A stretch of DNA of 64,000 nt, taken from positions 388,287-452,286 of the forward strand of contig NZ_SNYH01000003.1 in NCBI RefSeq assembly GCF_004363005.1, given 5' to 3'. This document shows positions 45,038 through 54,018 of the stretch, one piece after another. This DNA is from Tenacibaculum caenipelagi (lineage in GTDB: Bacteria; Bacteroidota; Bacteroidia; Flavobacteriales; Flavobacteriaceae). Under the pieces are notes generated by a model, which had not been told where the DNA came from, did not search any database, and saw only the letters and a program-made list of their open reading frames with translations. The position numbers were made by a program, and so were the translations under genes. Every line of letters starts with the position of its first letter. Within the stretch, counting starts at the first letter, position 1.

Positions 45038-46483
45038 ATGGATTTTAAACCAATAAGAAACAAATTAAGAAATCTCACTCTTGACTCAGTAACAAATGAG
45101 CTTTTAATAATCCTAAAAGAATTTGAAAAAGGTGAAAAAAAACATAGATTTTGGCATCCTTTGATTTTATTGAAGTGGAATTTAGAATTTTCAGATAAGA
45201 AACTCAAAGCTAAAAAAGCTAATAGAACTGATATTTTAAGACTCTTAAAAAAAATAGATGAATTAGAAATGTCTCATAATACCTTTCGTATTAAAAAAGG
45301 ACAGAGTTATACAAAAACTTTTACGATACTGGCCCATCAACAATTCTTATATCAAGAATTTACATGGTGGGATAATTTTGCAAGACAATTAATTTTATTC
45401 AATGATTTAAAATCAAGGTACTCCATCAAAGAGTCTTTTAAAAACTTAACAAACCTTTCTGTATCTACATTTTTAAATATTTCATGTATAATTTAGCTTT
45501 ATTCTCATAATGAGGAATTAACGAAAATACCTTATTATGGATATATAAATAATGACATTAAGACTCTCTTAATTACAATCTATTCGCAAGAAGAAGTAAA
45601 ATCGTATTTAGATTTGCTAACTGTATCTAAAGATAATATTAATGAAGTATTGAATGAAGACAATAGAGTTTTAAGAAACTATAACCTTCAAACTTTTGAA
45701 CCCTCTTTATTTACCAGAAAACCATATTTCTTGCACAAGAATAAACTATTAATTCCTCATAAAGATATACTTCATCATAACTTTAATTATTTTCTTTATG
45801 AGTACTTAAAACAAAAAGATGAAAACTTCACTACTGAACTTGGGTTGCGTTTAGAAAAATATGTCCAATTGGGACTTAATGAATCAAACCAGAATTATAC
45901 AACTGAAAATCAATTGAAGAAATTAATTGGATTAAAAGAAAACTTAGTAGATTTTATTATTTCAGACAAAGTTTTTGTGGAAGTCAAAGCAATAGAATCA
46001 AAACCCTATGTGGGTGCTAATCCTACCGATAAAATTCTTGGAAATGAATTTAGAAAAAATTTGGTTAAAGCCTATGTAAAACAAATGGTTAATGTTGCCC
46101 ATAATTTAAAATCACAAACTGAATATTTTGGCATTATAATTACATATAAAAAATTATTTTTAGGAACCTCTGAAGATATTTGGAATCAATTTTTGGAGGA
46201 AGAAACTCATAAAGTTTGGAAAAACAATGAATATTTAATTATTCCTTATTCAAATTTATTTGTAATGGATATTTACACTTGGGATAAGCTAATTCAAGTC
46301 TTAAAAGACAATTCTAGTGTAACATTGGAAACTATTTTGAGAAAAGTAAAAGAAGATAATGCCACGGAAGAAACTAAGAAATTTCATTTTTCTATGCATC
46401 TTGACGATTATAATTTTACAAAATTTGATTTATCTTATTTAAAAGAAGCAAATGACAGAGTTTTTTCAAAGACTAATTTGTAG
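45038..46483 (+). pseudogene. PD-(D/E)xK nuclease-like gene interrupted by one in-frame TAG
   Basis: Two open frames (45038-45493 and 45497-46480) are in the same phase and separated only by TAG at 45494-45496, codon 153. Without it the gene would encode 481 residues. The second part carries Glu in ELGLRLEKYV, then VDFIISDKVFVEVKAI, i.e. Asp305 and the E315-V-K317 triad of a PD-(D/E)xK nuclease (numbered through the TAG). The N-terminal part is helical and unfamiliar. A separate start for the second part exists at ATG 45614. It could be a mutated gene, a suppressed stop or a sequencing error. Confidence 0.75.
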
Positions 46484-46693
46484 TAATTATTATATATAAT
46501 GCGCGACTCTACACCCCAAAAAAATAGACCCTTTGACAAAAGGGTTACTTAGTTCAGTACAAAGCCTGCGACTAAAACTTTCATCCTCTAACTATATATA
46601 GTTGATATCAATAACGAAACAAAACTCTCCTCTCCTAACTTTCTAAAAAAATCTAATTAACGTATCTTGCAGTCTTATTAAAAGACGCCTATA

Positions 46694-48535
46694 ATGCAAG
46701 ACAATACTACACGTACTTATATAAAAAATGTGTTAGAAAATATGCCAGTAGATTGGCTAAATCTAACCACACACCGACTGGATATTTATGTAGAAGAGCT
46801 AGCTAAAACTCAGTTTTTAGAGCAATTTGAAGATTTATATAAAAACAACAATGCAACTGCTACTGCATTGAAGGAATTACCTACTGCATACGATTATATT
46901 CGTTTAGGACACCCTTTATCATCTGTATTAGAATGGACGATAGCCAAATTACATAACACAAAAGCAGAAAATATAATTAGCTTTTCGTCGCAAACCGTTC
47001 CTGTATTAGCAGTGTTAAGAGCAAATTTGTTTGCTAACAAAAACACACGAATAGTATACACTAATGAATTACCAAGCTCTTTTGATGCAGAAGTAATTAA
47101 AAATGTATACGGGTATCAATTTGAGTTACAAAAAATTAATAGTATTGAGAATATTACAGAATTTGACGGTAGTACCGTATTCATTTCTGAGCAAAAAGAT
47201 ATTTGTCTTTTCAATAGCAACTCAACTATTGATTTTATCATTAATACACGCCCTGAATTAGGAAGTATTGTATTCGTAAATGGTGAACAAAATGATGCTT
47301 ACATTTCAGAAATTCAACATGTAAGAAGAAGAGAAACCATTGCCATGACTCCTGCCAACACCTTGGTAGCTTTAAAAAAGCTTGTGGGTGAATCTGCTGA
47401 CACTACTGTGACTGATGTAGTACAAAACAAAGCTAAAGTTGAAAAATTAATCAATCAAATTACCAATACCAGCACAAAAGCTTTGGTAGCATCAAGTGGA
47501 CTTTCAATTCAGTATGCTATTTTAATGGGATTGATCGATTATGCGCTTGAAAATCACCAAGGAAAATCAATTAAAATTGTAGTTCCACCAAACTGTTACG
47601 GTGGTACTAATGATCAAGCAAGACGTGTAGCAGCTTGTTTAGATAATGTAGAAGTGGTTGATTTTGCTGTTGACGGAGACAACAATATGGTAGAAAACAT
47701 TGATACGGTCTTAACCAATATTGCTGAACAAGATGCGGTTCCTTATATCATTGCTGAAATTCCTACCAACCCAAGGGTTGAAGTACCAAACCTTACCGAT
47801 TTAAGAGATGTTTTAAGTAAAAAACGTACTACTCCAACTGGTAAAATAGCGGTAGATCCTGTTTTTATTTTAGATCAAACTTTCTGTCCAAACGTACACT
47901 TTTTAGGTGATACGGATATGTTAGCTAGCGTTAGAACTATTTCTTTTGCCAGCGGATCTAAATTCCCAAGTGGAGGTAAATGTACTGCGGGTTATTGTAT
48001 TGGAAACAAAACAACAAATGTTTTAATCGATAAAATCGAAAAGCACTTACACATTTGTGATAATGAAGCGACTCCGCTTCAATATGAAATATTAGCGACA
48101 CAAATGCCTTCGATGACGCAACGAATTAGCGATGCTTACAAGAATACTCGTGAGTTTGTAAACTTTATCCATGAGGTTTTACCAGAAGCAAAAATTAATT
48201 TTGTGTCAGAAGAACTAGCTTCACAAAGATTTACGCCATCAGTCTTTTCATTAGACCTTCCTACCAAGGGAAATACAGCTGAGGAAAAAGAAGCCTATAA
48301 AAGAGCCTTAAACTTGAAGCTTATCAATTTAATGATTACTGAAATTCCTGATGAAAGTAAGTATTGTGTAAGTTACGGACAGCTAAAAGGATGTTACTGG
48401 ACAATCCCAGCTACCTCAACGCAAGGAACTACCAAAGAAGGTGATAAAGATTATATTGCCCGTGTAGCACTATCTCCTGATATGGATTTGGAACTTCATA
48501 AAAAAGTTTTTCTAGATTTTGTAAAAAGTATATAA
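46694..48535 (+). CDS. Cys/Met-metabolism-type PLP-dependent enzyme with N-terminal extension
   Basis: A 613-residue protein. From about residue 240 it follows cystathionine gamma-synthase-like enzymes: ALVASSGLSIQYAIL, CYGGTNDQARR (cofactor phosphate region), AEIPTNPRVEV, the Asp of VFILDQTF, and a PLP lysine candidate K423 in SFASGSKFPSGGKCTAG. The first 230 residues, including HPLSSVLEWTIAKLHNT, are not part of the standard family. The reaction and substrate are unknown. A terminator follows. Confidence 0.8.
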   Translation: MQDNTTRTYIKNVLENMPVDWLNLTTHRLDIYVEELAKTQFLEQFEDLYKNNNATATALKELPTAYDYIRLGHPLSSVLEWTIAKLHNTKAENIISFSSQTVPVLAVLRANLFANKNTRIVYTNELPSSFDAEVIKNVYGYQFELQKINSIENITEFDGSTVFISEQKDICLFNSNSTIDFIINTRPELGSIVFVNGEQNDAYISEIQHVRRRETIAMTPANTLVALKKLVGESADTTVTDVVQNKAKVEKLINQITNTSTKALVASSGLSIQYAILMGLIDYALENHQGKSIKIVVPPNCYGGTNDQARRVAACLDNVEVVDFAVDGDNNMVENIDTVLTNIAEQDAVPYIIAEIPTNPRVEVPNLTDLRDVLSKKRTTPTGKIAVDPVFILDQTFCPNVHFLGDTDMLASVRTISFASGSKFPSGGKCTAGYCIGNKTTNVLIDKIEKHLHICDNEATPLQYEILATQMPSMTQRISDAYKNTREFVNFIHEVLPEAKINFVSEELASQRFTPSVFSLDLPTKGNTAEEKEAYKRALNLKLINLMITEIPDESKYCVSYGQLKGCYWTIPATSTQGTTKEGDKDYIARVALSPDMDLELHKKVFLDFVKSI

Positions 48536-48540
48536 TTAAA

Positions 48541-48567
48541 AGGAGGTTTAAAAACCTCCTTTTTTGT
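48541..48567. terminator. Bidirectional terminator between the PLP enzyme and holA
   Basis: AGGAGGT and ACCTCCT arms (48541-48547 and 48554-48560) are followed by a T tract on the right and preceded by As on the left. It lies between converging genes. Confidence 0.85.
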
Positions 48568-48588
48568 TATTATTCTTAAACTATTTAA

Positions 48589-49590
48589 TTAATGTAAAAT
48601 CTTAAAAAGTAATTCTTTTAAGATGTCTGCTTGAGTTTGGTTAGCTCCTACTCCTTTACTCTTTACATCGGCTTCGCGTAATAAAGCTATAATTTGCGAT
48701 ACTTTACGCATTGGATAATTACGAGCAGCATTAACATAATCATCAACAAAATAAGGGTTCACCCCTAAATTTTTAGCTACAGAAGCTTTCGATTTATCTT
48801 TCAGTCCGTGATACATTAACAGCTGTGTAAAAAAACTGTTCAGCAAAGAAATTGTCATTACCAATGGATTGTTCTTTGGGTTTTGTGCAAAATAATTGAT
48901 AATCCTATTCGCTTTTACCACATCACGCTGTCCCACTGCTTTACGTAGCTCAAAATTGTTAAAGTCTTTTGAAATACCAATATTTTCTTCAATATGTTTA
49001 TCGGTAATAATCGTTTCGGCAGGTAACACCGAAGTTAATTTGTCTAACTCATTGCTAATTTTACTAAGGTCGGTACCTAAAAACTCCACCAACATTTGTG
49101 CTGCTTTGGGTTCTATATTAAACTTTTTCCCACCCAACACTTGACGAATCCAATCAGCTACCTGATTATCATACAACTTTTTACTCTCATAAATAAGTCC
49201 GCTCTTGGCAATAGCTTTATATGCTTTTTTACGTTTATCGAGTTTTTTGTACTTGTAGTTGAATACTAATACCGTGCTAGGTTGCGGATTTTCAGCGTAC
49301 GCTTCTATCTTTTCAATTGAACGACTTAAATCTTGTGCTTCTTTAACTATGATTACTTGCTTTTCAGCCATCATAGGAAATCGCTTTGCCGATGATACAA
49401 TTTCCTCTATCGACACATCACGACCGTACATCACTACTTGATTGAATCCTTTTTCAGATTCATCGAGCACATTATCTTCAATATAATCAGAAATTTTATC
49501 GATGTAATACGGTTCTTCCCCCATTAAAAAATAAATGGGTTTGATGTTCCCTCCTTTAATATCGGATATGATAGATTTAATTTCGTTCAT
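48589..49590 (-). CDS. holA: DNA polymerase III subunit delta
   Basis: A 333-residue clamp-loader subunit. The N-terminal AAA-like domain opens with PIYFLMGEEPYYIDKI, the middle has DLSRSIEKIEAYAENPQPSTVLVF, and the C-terminal collar domain includes FLGTDLSKISNELDKLTS and ADVKSKGVG. It opens the beta clamp during DNA replication. It is divergent from the HsdR-N gene across a repeat-rich gap, a recurring neighbour pair in Bacteroidota (from memory). Confidence 0.95.
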   Translation of the reverse strand: MNEIKSIISDIKGGNIKPIYFLMGEEPYYIDKISDYIEDNVLDESEKGFNQVVMYGRDVSIEEIVSSAKRFPMMAEKQVIIVKEAQDLSRSIEKIEAYAENPQPSTVLVFNYKYKKLDKRKKAYKAIAKSGLIYESKKLYDNQVADWIRQVLGGKKFNIEPKAAQMLVEFLGTDLSKISNELDKLTSVLPAETIITDKHIEENIGISKDFNNFELRKAVGQRDVVKANRIINYFAQNPKNNPLVMTISLLNSFFTQLLMYHGLKDKSKASVAKNLGVNPYFVDDYVNAARNYPMRKVSQIIALLREADVKSKGVGANQTQADILKELLFKILH

Positions 49591-49643
49591 AAGTCTTTCT
49601 TCTGCCTTCTTTTGGTGTTGTTATTTAAAATGTTATAACTAAT

Positions 49644-49897
49644 GTCATTTCGAAAGAGCTTACGACTGAGAAATTTCAACAATAAGAATCGCTCTCCTCA
49701 TGAGAATCCTCCCTCTGGTCAGAATGACAAAACTGGAACGTCATAACGAAGAGTAAAAACGACGTGGCTATCTCTCCTTCTAGAAAAAGATTGTTTCACT
49801 ATCACTCGCAATGACGAAACTCTTCATTACGAAGTAGGTGCGACTGAAGTAATCTCACTCTCAATATACAGATTGCTTCGCTATCACTCGCAATGAC
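49644..49897. repeat. Array of palindromes: B, A, A-like
   Basis: B spans 49644-49728, A 49740-49815, and a mixed A-like unit 49824-49897 (GCTATCACTCGCAATGAC end). It occupies most of the 361-base gap between holA and the HsdR-N gene. Confidence 0.82.
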
Positions 49898-49939
49898 GGT
49901 TTCTCCCTCTTCGACGTTCGGAATAACTTATAAATTTCT

Positions 49940-49947
49940 TACTTTTG
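49940..49947 (+). promoter_or_regulatory. TAnnTTTG -7 box directly before the HsdR-N gene
   Basis: TACTTTTG ends 4 bases before the ATG at 49952, so transcription would begin at or near the start codon (leaderless or nearly so). No good -33 TTG is seen. Confidence 0.5.
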
Positions 49948-49951
49948 ACAT

Positions 49952-50395
49952 ATGCAAAAGCTCAATCTTCCTAGCTATACATTCAAGCTCAAAAGTAACG
50001 AAAATAAGACGCTTATTTTTGATAATTTGAGAAAAAAATATGTGGTCTTAACTCCAGAGGAATGGGTGCGCCAGCATTTTGTTCAGTTATTAATTCAAGA
50101 AAAAAACTATCCTGTTTCTTTAATAGCAATTGAAAAACAACTAGTTATTAACAACTTAAAAAAACGTACTGATATTGTCGTTTTTTCTTCGAATGGACAC
50201 CCGAATATTATTGTAGAATGTAAGGCTCCACATATTAAAATAACACAAGATACTTTTGATCAAATTGCGCGTTATAATTTAAAGCTAGATGCCAACTACC
50301 TAATTGTCACCAACGGATTACAACACTTTTTTTGTGTGTTAGATAAAGAGAATGAAACTTATGTGTTTTTAAGAGACATCCCTGAGTACAACTAA
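49952..50395 (+). CDS. HsdR N-terminal-domain (type I restriction R-like) small protein
   Basis: A 147-residue single-domain protein with a PD-(D/E)xK nuclease-like core: Asp in RTDIVVFSSNGHPN followed by IIVECKAP (the ECK triad). A conserved opening LVTPEEWVRQ-like block reads VVLTPEEWVRQHFVQLLI. It lacks the helicase of true HsdR. No hsdM or hsdS is near, so it is not a restriction system in itself. It appears to be a core gene of this group, with a DNA-linked role next to holA. Confidence 0.85.
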   Translation: MQKLNLPSYTFKLKSNENKTLIFDNLRKKYVVLTPEEWVRQHFVQLLIQEKNYPVSLIAIEKQLVINNLKKRTDIVVFSSNGHPNIIVECKAPHIKITQDTFDQIARYNLKLDANYLIVTNGLQHFFCVLDKENETYVFLRDIPEYN

Positions 50396-50401
50396 ACACT
50401 T

Positions 50402-50950
50402 ATGAATAACGACTTAACAACTGAATTTGTAACTATCATAGAAAAAGATGCATGGATGTTATCCATTTTAGAGGCCGTTAAAAGTTTAAGCTTACCTGAT
50501 TGTTGGATTGGAGCTGGTTTTGTTAGAAATAAAATTTGGGATTATAAACACAATAGAACAAGGACTTCGTTAAACGACATTGATGTAATTTATTTTGACG
50601 AAAACAACGCTTCTAGAGAAAGTGACTTACTACTTGAAGAAAAACTAAGCGCTATGATTCCCTCTGTAAATTGGTCTGTAAAAAACCAAGTAAGGATGAG
50701 TATAAGAAATGGTCACCTGCCATATAAAAATTGTTGTGAAGCTATTTCTTATTGGCCTGAAACAGCGACAGCTATTGCTGTTCAATTAAGCTCAGATAAT
50801 CAGATTAAGATTATTGCTCCATATGGTTTAAATGATTTATTTAACCTTGTAGTGAAGCCCACTCCTAATTTTGATTTGACAACGTATCGTACCAGAGTTA
50901 CAAACAAAGGATGGAAAAATACTTGGGAAAAGTTGTTTATTGAAGAGTAA
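50402..50950 (+). CDS. Nucleotidyltransferase-like protein (COG3575/DUF925 type)
   Basis: A 182-residue protein beginning 6 bases after the HsdR-N gene. The pattern WIGAGFVRNKIWDY, then LNDIDVIYFDEN (acidic pair of a nucleotidyltransferase) and SATAIAVQL-like TATAIAVQL fits the COG3575 family. The C-terminal YGLNDLFNLVVKPTPNF is typical. The substrate is unknown. Confidence 0.85.
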   Translation: MNNDLTTEFVTIIEKDAWMLSILEAVKSLSLPDCWIGAGFVRNKIWDYKHNRTRTSLNDIDVIYFDENNASRESDLLLEEKLSAMIPSVNWSVKNQVRMSIRNGHLPYKNCCEAISYWPETATAIAVQLSSDNQIKIIAPYGLNDLFNLVVKPTPNFDLTTYRTRVTNKGWKNTWEKLFIEE

Positions 50951-50960
50951 AAGGCTCACC

Positions 50961-51226
50961 TCATGAGATTTCTCCTCCTACCTCCTTCGAAATGACAAAA
51001 ATAAGACATCATAACGAGGAGTGATAACGACGTTGCTATCTCTTTTTCAATTAACAGATTGCTTCACTTTAGCCTGTCTTGAGCGACAGATGAAAGGCTA
51101 GCAATGACGATTACTATAATGTCATTTCGAAGGAGGTAGGAGGAGAAATCTTAAACATAGTAGTTTCTTAGTTGAATGAGATTTAGCTTCGCTGAACCTT
51201 ACAGTTTCTCTTATTCGTTCGAAATT
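50961..51226. repeat. Array of palindromes with a nested second palindrome
   Basis: The order is B right half (50961-50996), A (about 51007-51108) and B (51121-51226). The A unit contains an inserted palindrome with AGCCT/AGGCT and CTGTC/GACAG arms (51071-51099). The B copies carry GGAGGTAGGAGGAG on one side and CTCCTCCTACCTCC on the other. Confidence 0.82.
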
Positions 51227-51398
51227 ATAATTTCTTCTCCTTTGTCTTTCTCAATAACGGTAACTTCTTTAATGACACCCAACACATATTTCAACACAAA
51301 AAATTATGCGCTTATAACATTCGTTTATCTTTTTTACACTCTATTTCTTAAATTCACATAACAAAACAACTTCATACCAAACTTTAAAAATTAATTTT
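51227..51398. other. AT-rich leader region
   Basis: This is non-coding DNA between the repeat array and the 209-residue gene. A short frame starting at 51176 overlaps repeat sequence and is not credible. No promoter box of the TAnnTTTG form was found close to the start. Confidence 0.5.
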
Positions 51399-52028
51399 AT
51401 GAGCAATACTATTAAACTAAACTTTATAAACAGATCTAATGATGCTAATAATAGTAGCGTTGTGATTTTCCAAAAGAACGTTGCAAGCAATTTTAATGAA
51501 CGTCATACTGCATGGAAGGTAATTAAAAACCCAAGTCATAAGGAAAGTCACCCTATCCATTACTCTACCAACTTTCAAGTTGCTGCTAGTGATTCCTACG
51601 GAAACCACACCCCTACATTAACTTCTAACCATGGAGATACTTTTGAAATGACCAATGATATTTCTGGAAATATTTTACGAAAATCTTCAACTTCAGCAAT
51701 AAATCCAGACGAAGTAGAAGTAAGAAACAACTTGATTAGTGGTGCTATTGATGCCTACTGTTATAGAGATGGTAAATTATTAGCTACTAAAAGGGGAATT
51801 GCTCCAGCTCAAAAAGCTGTTTTTAAGTTTACTCCAAATATTTATATTGGAGTCGTTTCACAAATTGAAGAAGGAGAGCTTATGAACTCTGCTATCATTT
51901 CGGAAATTAACACCGAAATTAACTTGTTTGGTATTAATAGTGCCGATATTGTTATGACTGGTGAAGGTCCTGAGCCTTTTAACTTCAGTTTAGAGAATGT
52001 AACATATGCCCATGTAGAATCTAACTAA
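51399..52028 (+). CDS. Uncharacterised beta-rich protein
   Basis: A 209-residue protein without a signal peptide, membrane segment or cysteine cluster (one Cys). The opening TIKLNFINRSNDANNSSVV followed by IFQKNVASNF and the alternating pattern throughout suggest a beta-sandwich. GVVSQIEEGELMNSAIISEI lies near the C-terminus. I recognise the type from other Bacteroidota only as an unnamed family. It lies alone between two palindrome arrays. Confidence 0.65.
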   Translation: MSNTIKLNFINRSNDANNSSVVIFQKNVASNFNERHTAWKVIKNPSHKESHPIHYSTNFQVAASDSYGNHTPTLTSNHGDTFEMTNDISGNILRKSSTSAINPDEVEVRNNLISGAIDAYCYRDGKLLATKRGIAPAQKAVFKFTPNIYIGVVSQIEEGELMNSAIISEINTEINLFGINSADIVMTGEGPEPFNFSLENVTYAHVESN

Positions 52029-52040
52029 GAATTAATCACC

Positions 52041-52213
52041 TCGTGAGATTCCTCCCATACGGTCGGAATGACAAAACTGAAACGTCATAGCGAAGCACAA
52101 TTATCATTTCGAAGGAGGCTACGACTGAGAAATCTTAAACATAAGAGTTACTCCTTTGAATGAGATTTAGCTTCGCTGAACCTTACGGTTTCTCTCATCC
52201 GTTCGAAATGACG
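52041..52213. repeat. Array of palindromes: B half, A fragment, B
   Basis: B right half at 52041-52072, an A left-arm fragment at 52084-52097 and a full B unit at 52104-52213 whose right half contains the stretch TAGCTTCGCTGAACCTTACG. Confidence 0.8.
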
Positions 52214-52262
52214 GAACACAGAATGATTACCGCTTTTTTAACACAAATTCATTTATAAAATG

Positions 52263-52270
52263 TAAATTTG
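52263..52270 (+). promoter_or_regulatory. TAnnTTTG -7 box directly before the GT2 gene
   Basis: TAAATTTG ends 5 bases before the TTG start codon at 52276, so the transcript would be leaderless or nearly so. Confidence 0.45.
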
Positions 52271-52275
52271 CCGTC

Positions 52276-53274
52276 TTGAAAACCGCTATTATCATATTAA
52301 ACTGGAACGGAAAAAAATTGCTTGAGCAGTTTTTACCTTCAGTGGTGAATTTTAGTTCCCACGAAGCTGAAGTTTATGTTGCTGATAATGCTTCATCCGA
52401 CGATTCAATTGAATTCGTTAAGCAACATTTTCCTTCTGTTAAAATTGTACAAAACACCCAAAACGGTGGATATGCTAAAGGATATAACGACGCTTTACAA
52501 CATATTGATGCTGATGTATATTGTTTAGTAAATTCTGATATTGAAGTTACCAAAAACTGGCTAACACCTATTCTATCTATTTTTGAAAAAGAAGCACATA
52601 CTGCTATTATTCAGCCAAAAATTTTAGACTTTAAAAACAAAACTAAATTTGAATATGCAGGTGCTGGTGGTGGTTTTATTGATGCTTTTGGATATCCCTA
52701 TTGTCGAGGTCGACTTTTTAACGATTTGGAAACCGATAACGGACAGTTTAACGATACAACTGAAATTTTTTGGGCATCAGGTGCTTGTTTTTTTATTCGT
52801 TCTGAAGTTTTTCTTCAACTCAACGGTTTTGACGAAGACTTTTTTGCTCATCAGGAAGAGATTGATTTATGCTGGCGTGCTAAAAACGGTGGACATATTA
52901 TAAAGTACGTTGGGGCTTCAACCGTGTATCATGTAGGTGGAGCAACACTAGATACTTTGAATCCTAAAAAAACATTTTTAAATTTTAGGAATAGTTTACT
53001 CAACTTAGTTAAAAACTTACCTTCTGCTAAATTGTTTCCAATTATTTTTTCTCGTTTAATCTTAGACGGATTGGCTAGCGTTAAATTTTTACTAGAAGGG
53101 AAACCCAACCACTTGTTTGCTATTTTAAAAGCTCATTTTAGTTTTTATGCACACCTTTCTAAGTTCATAAAAAAGAGAAAAGGATCTCCAAAAAAATCAA
53201 ATTACTACGAGCATAAATCTGTAGTTTGGCAGTATTATGCTAAAGGAAGAAAAAAGTTTACCGAATTACGTTAA
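52276..53274 (+). CDS. GT2-family glycosyltransferase
   Basis: A 332-residue cytosolic glycosyltransferase starting at TTG, the only start giving the canonical MKTAIIILNWNG opening. It has the nucleotide-sugar motif VADNASSDDS, NSDIEV (divalent metal site), ASGACFFIRSEVF and DEDFFAHQEEIDLCWRA, as in rhamnosyltransferase-like GT2 enzymes. The C-terminal tail is Lys/Arg-rich. It overlaps the converging ceramidase-like gene by 9 bases. Confidence 0.93.
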   Translation: MKTAIIILNWNGKKLLEQFLPSVVNFSSHEAEVYVADNASSDDSIEFVKQHFPSVKIVQNTQNGGYAKGYNDALQHIDADVYCLVNSDIEVTKNWLTPILSIFEKEAHTAIIQPKILDFKNKTKFEYAGAGGGFIDAFGYPYCRGRLFNDLETDNGQFNDTTEIFWASGACFFIRSEVFLQLNGFDEDFFAHQEEIDLCWRAKNGGHIIKYVGASTVYHVGGATLDTLNPKKTFLNFRNSLLNLVKNLPSAKLFPIIFSRLILDGLASVKFLLEGKPNHLFAILKAHFSFYAHLSKFIKKRKGSPKKSNYYEHKSVVWQYYAKGRKKFTELR

Positions 53275-53934
53275 TTCTTGCTCATCTTTATAGATATAGT
53301 AGAGTAAAAAGAAGACTGCTATTCCGCCAAAAGTATGCCATAACCAATGTGTACCCATAGGTAATAACTCTACTTTTTTATCTAGAGTTCTAAATAATAA
53401 AGCTATTCCAAAAACTGCTCCTCCGTATGCTATGTATTTTACATTTCTCCAGTGTGTCTTGTAAGCATACCATACCAAAGGGGTTACCACTGCTAAAGCT
53501 GTTACTGCATAACCAAACGATGTTCTATACCCTATAGGTATGGGTAAAAATCTTGGTAAAATAGATACTATCAACATTCCCAACAAAATCCCTATTCGTT
53601 GCCACCATTTCTTTTTAATTTTTCTTATGAAATAAATAATGGCTCCCAAGCATACAATCATAATAGGAATCCAATCTAACAACAACCAAAACTCATGACT
53701 TCTTGTACCGTGAAACATGGTACCTCCTATCCAGCTAATAAATATTACGGGAATGGCAAACAGAAAAAATGGGTGTTGCTTAGGGTTTTGATAGATTCTT
53801 CTTCCGAAGTAAATCAGTAGTACAATAAAAATTAAGTTGCTGAAAGTATTGAAAGGCTCAACAGGCAATCTGCCTGCGATGGTTTCTTGATATATTGGTC
53901 CGCTGTCGTTGGGGAATCTATCCAGTAAAAACAT
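53266..53934 (-). CDS. Ceramidase-like (CREST superfamily) membrane protein
   Basis: A 222-residue protein with seven predicted membrane segments. It opens with a short region (SGPIYQETIAGRLPVEPFNTFSN) matching the GP..CE...EP.NT.SN plan of alkaline ceramidases, has MFHGTRSHEFWLLLDWIPI (His and Asp) and ends with GTHWLWHTFGG, the last metal His pair. It probably is a metal-dependent hydrolase of a lipid amide, or a relative with unknown substrate. Confidence 0.72.
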   Translation of the reverse strand: MFLLDRFPNDSGPIYQETIAGRLPVEPFNTFSNLIFIVLLIYFGRRIYQNPKQHPFFLFAIPVIFISWIGGTMFHGTRSHEFWLLLDWIPIMIVCLGAIIYFIRKIKKKWWQRIGILLGMLIVSILPRFLPIPIGYRTSFGYAVTALAVVTPLVWYAYKTHWRNVKYIAYGGAVFGIALLFRTLDKKVELLPMGTHWLWHTFGGIAVFFLLYYIYKDEQELT

Positions 53935-54018
53935 ATATCCTTTTTCTATTCTGTACTAAGATAGGAATTGTGTTTTTAATTAGAAAGTGATTTTTTAAGA
54001 TTTCGACTAAGCATTCTA

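Noticed and set aside
46525..46560. Short hairpin ACCCTTT/AAAAGGGT as a terminator
   Set aside because: No T tract follows on either strand and the stem is short.
49952..50395. A restriction-modification system
   Set aside because: Only the HsdR N-terminal domain is present, with no helicase, methylase or specificity subunit. The place beside holA suggests a core gene.
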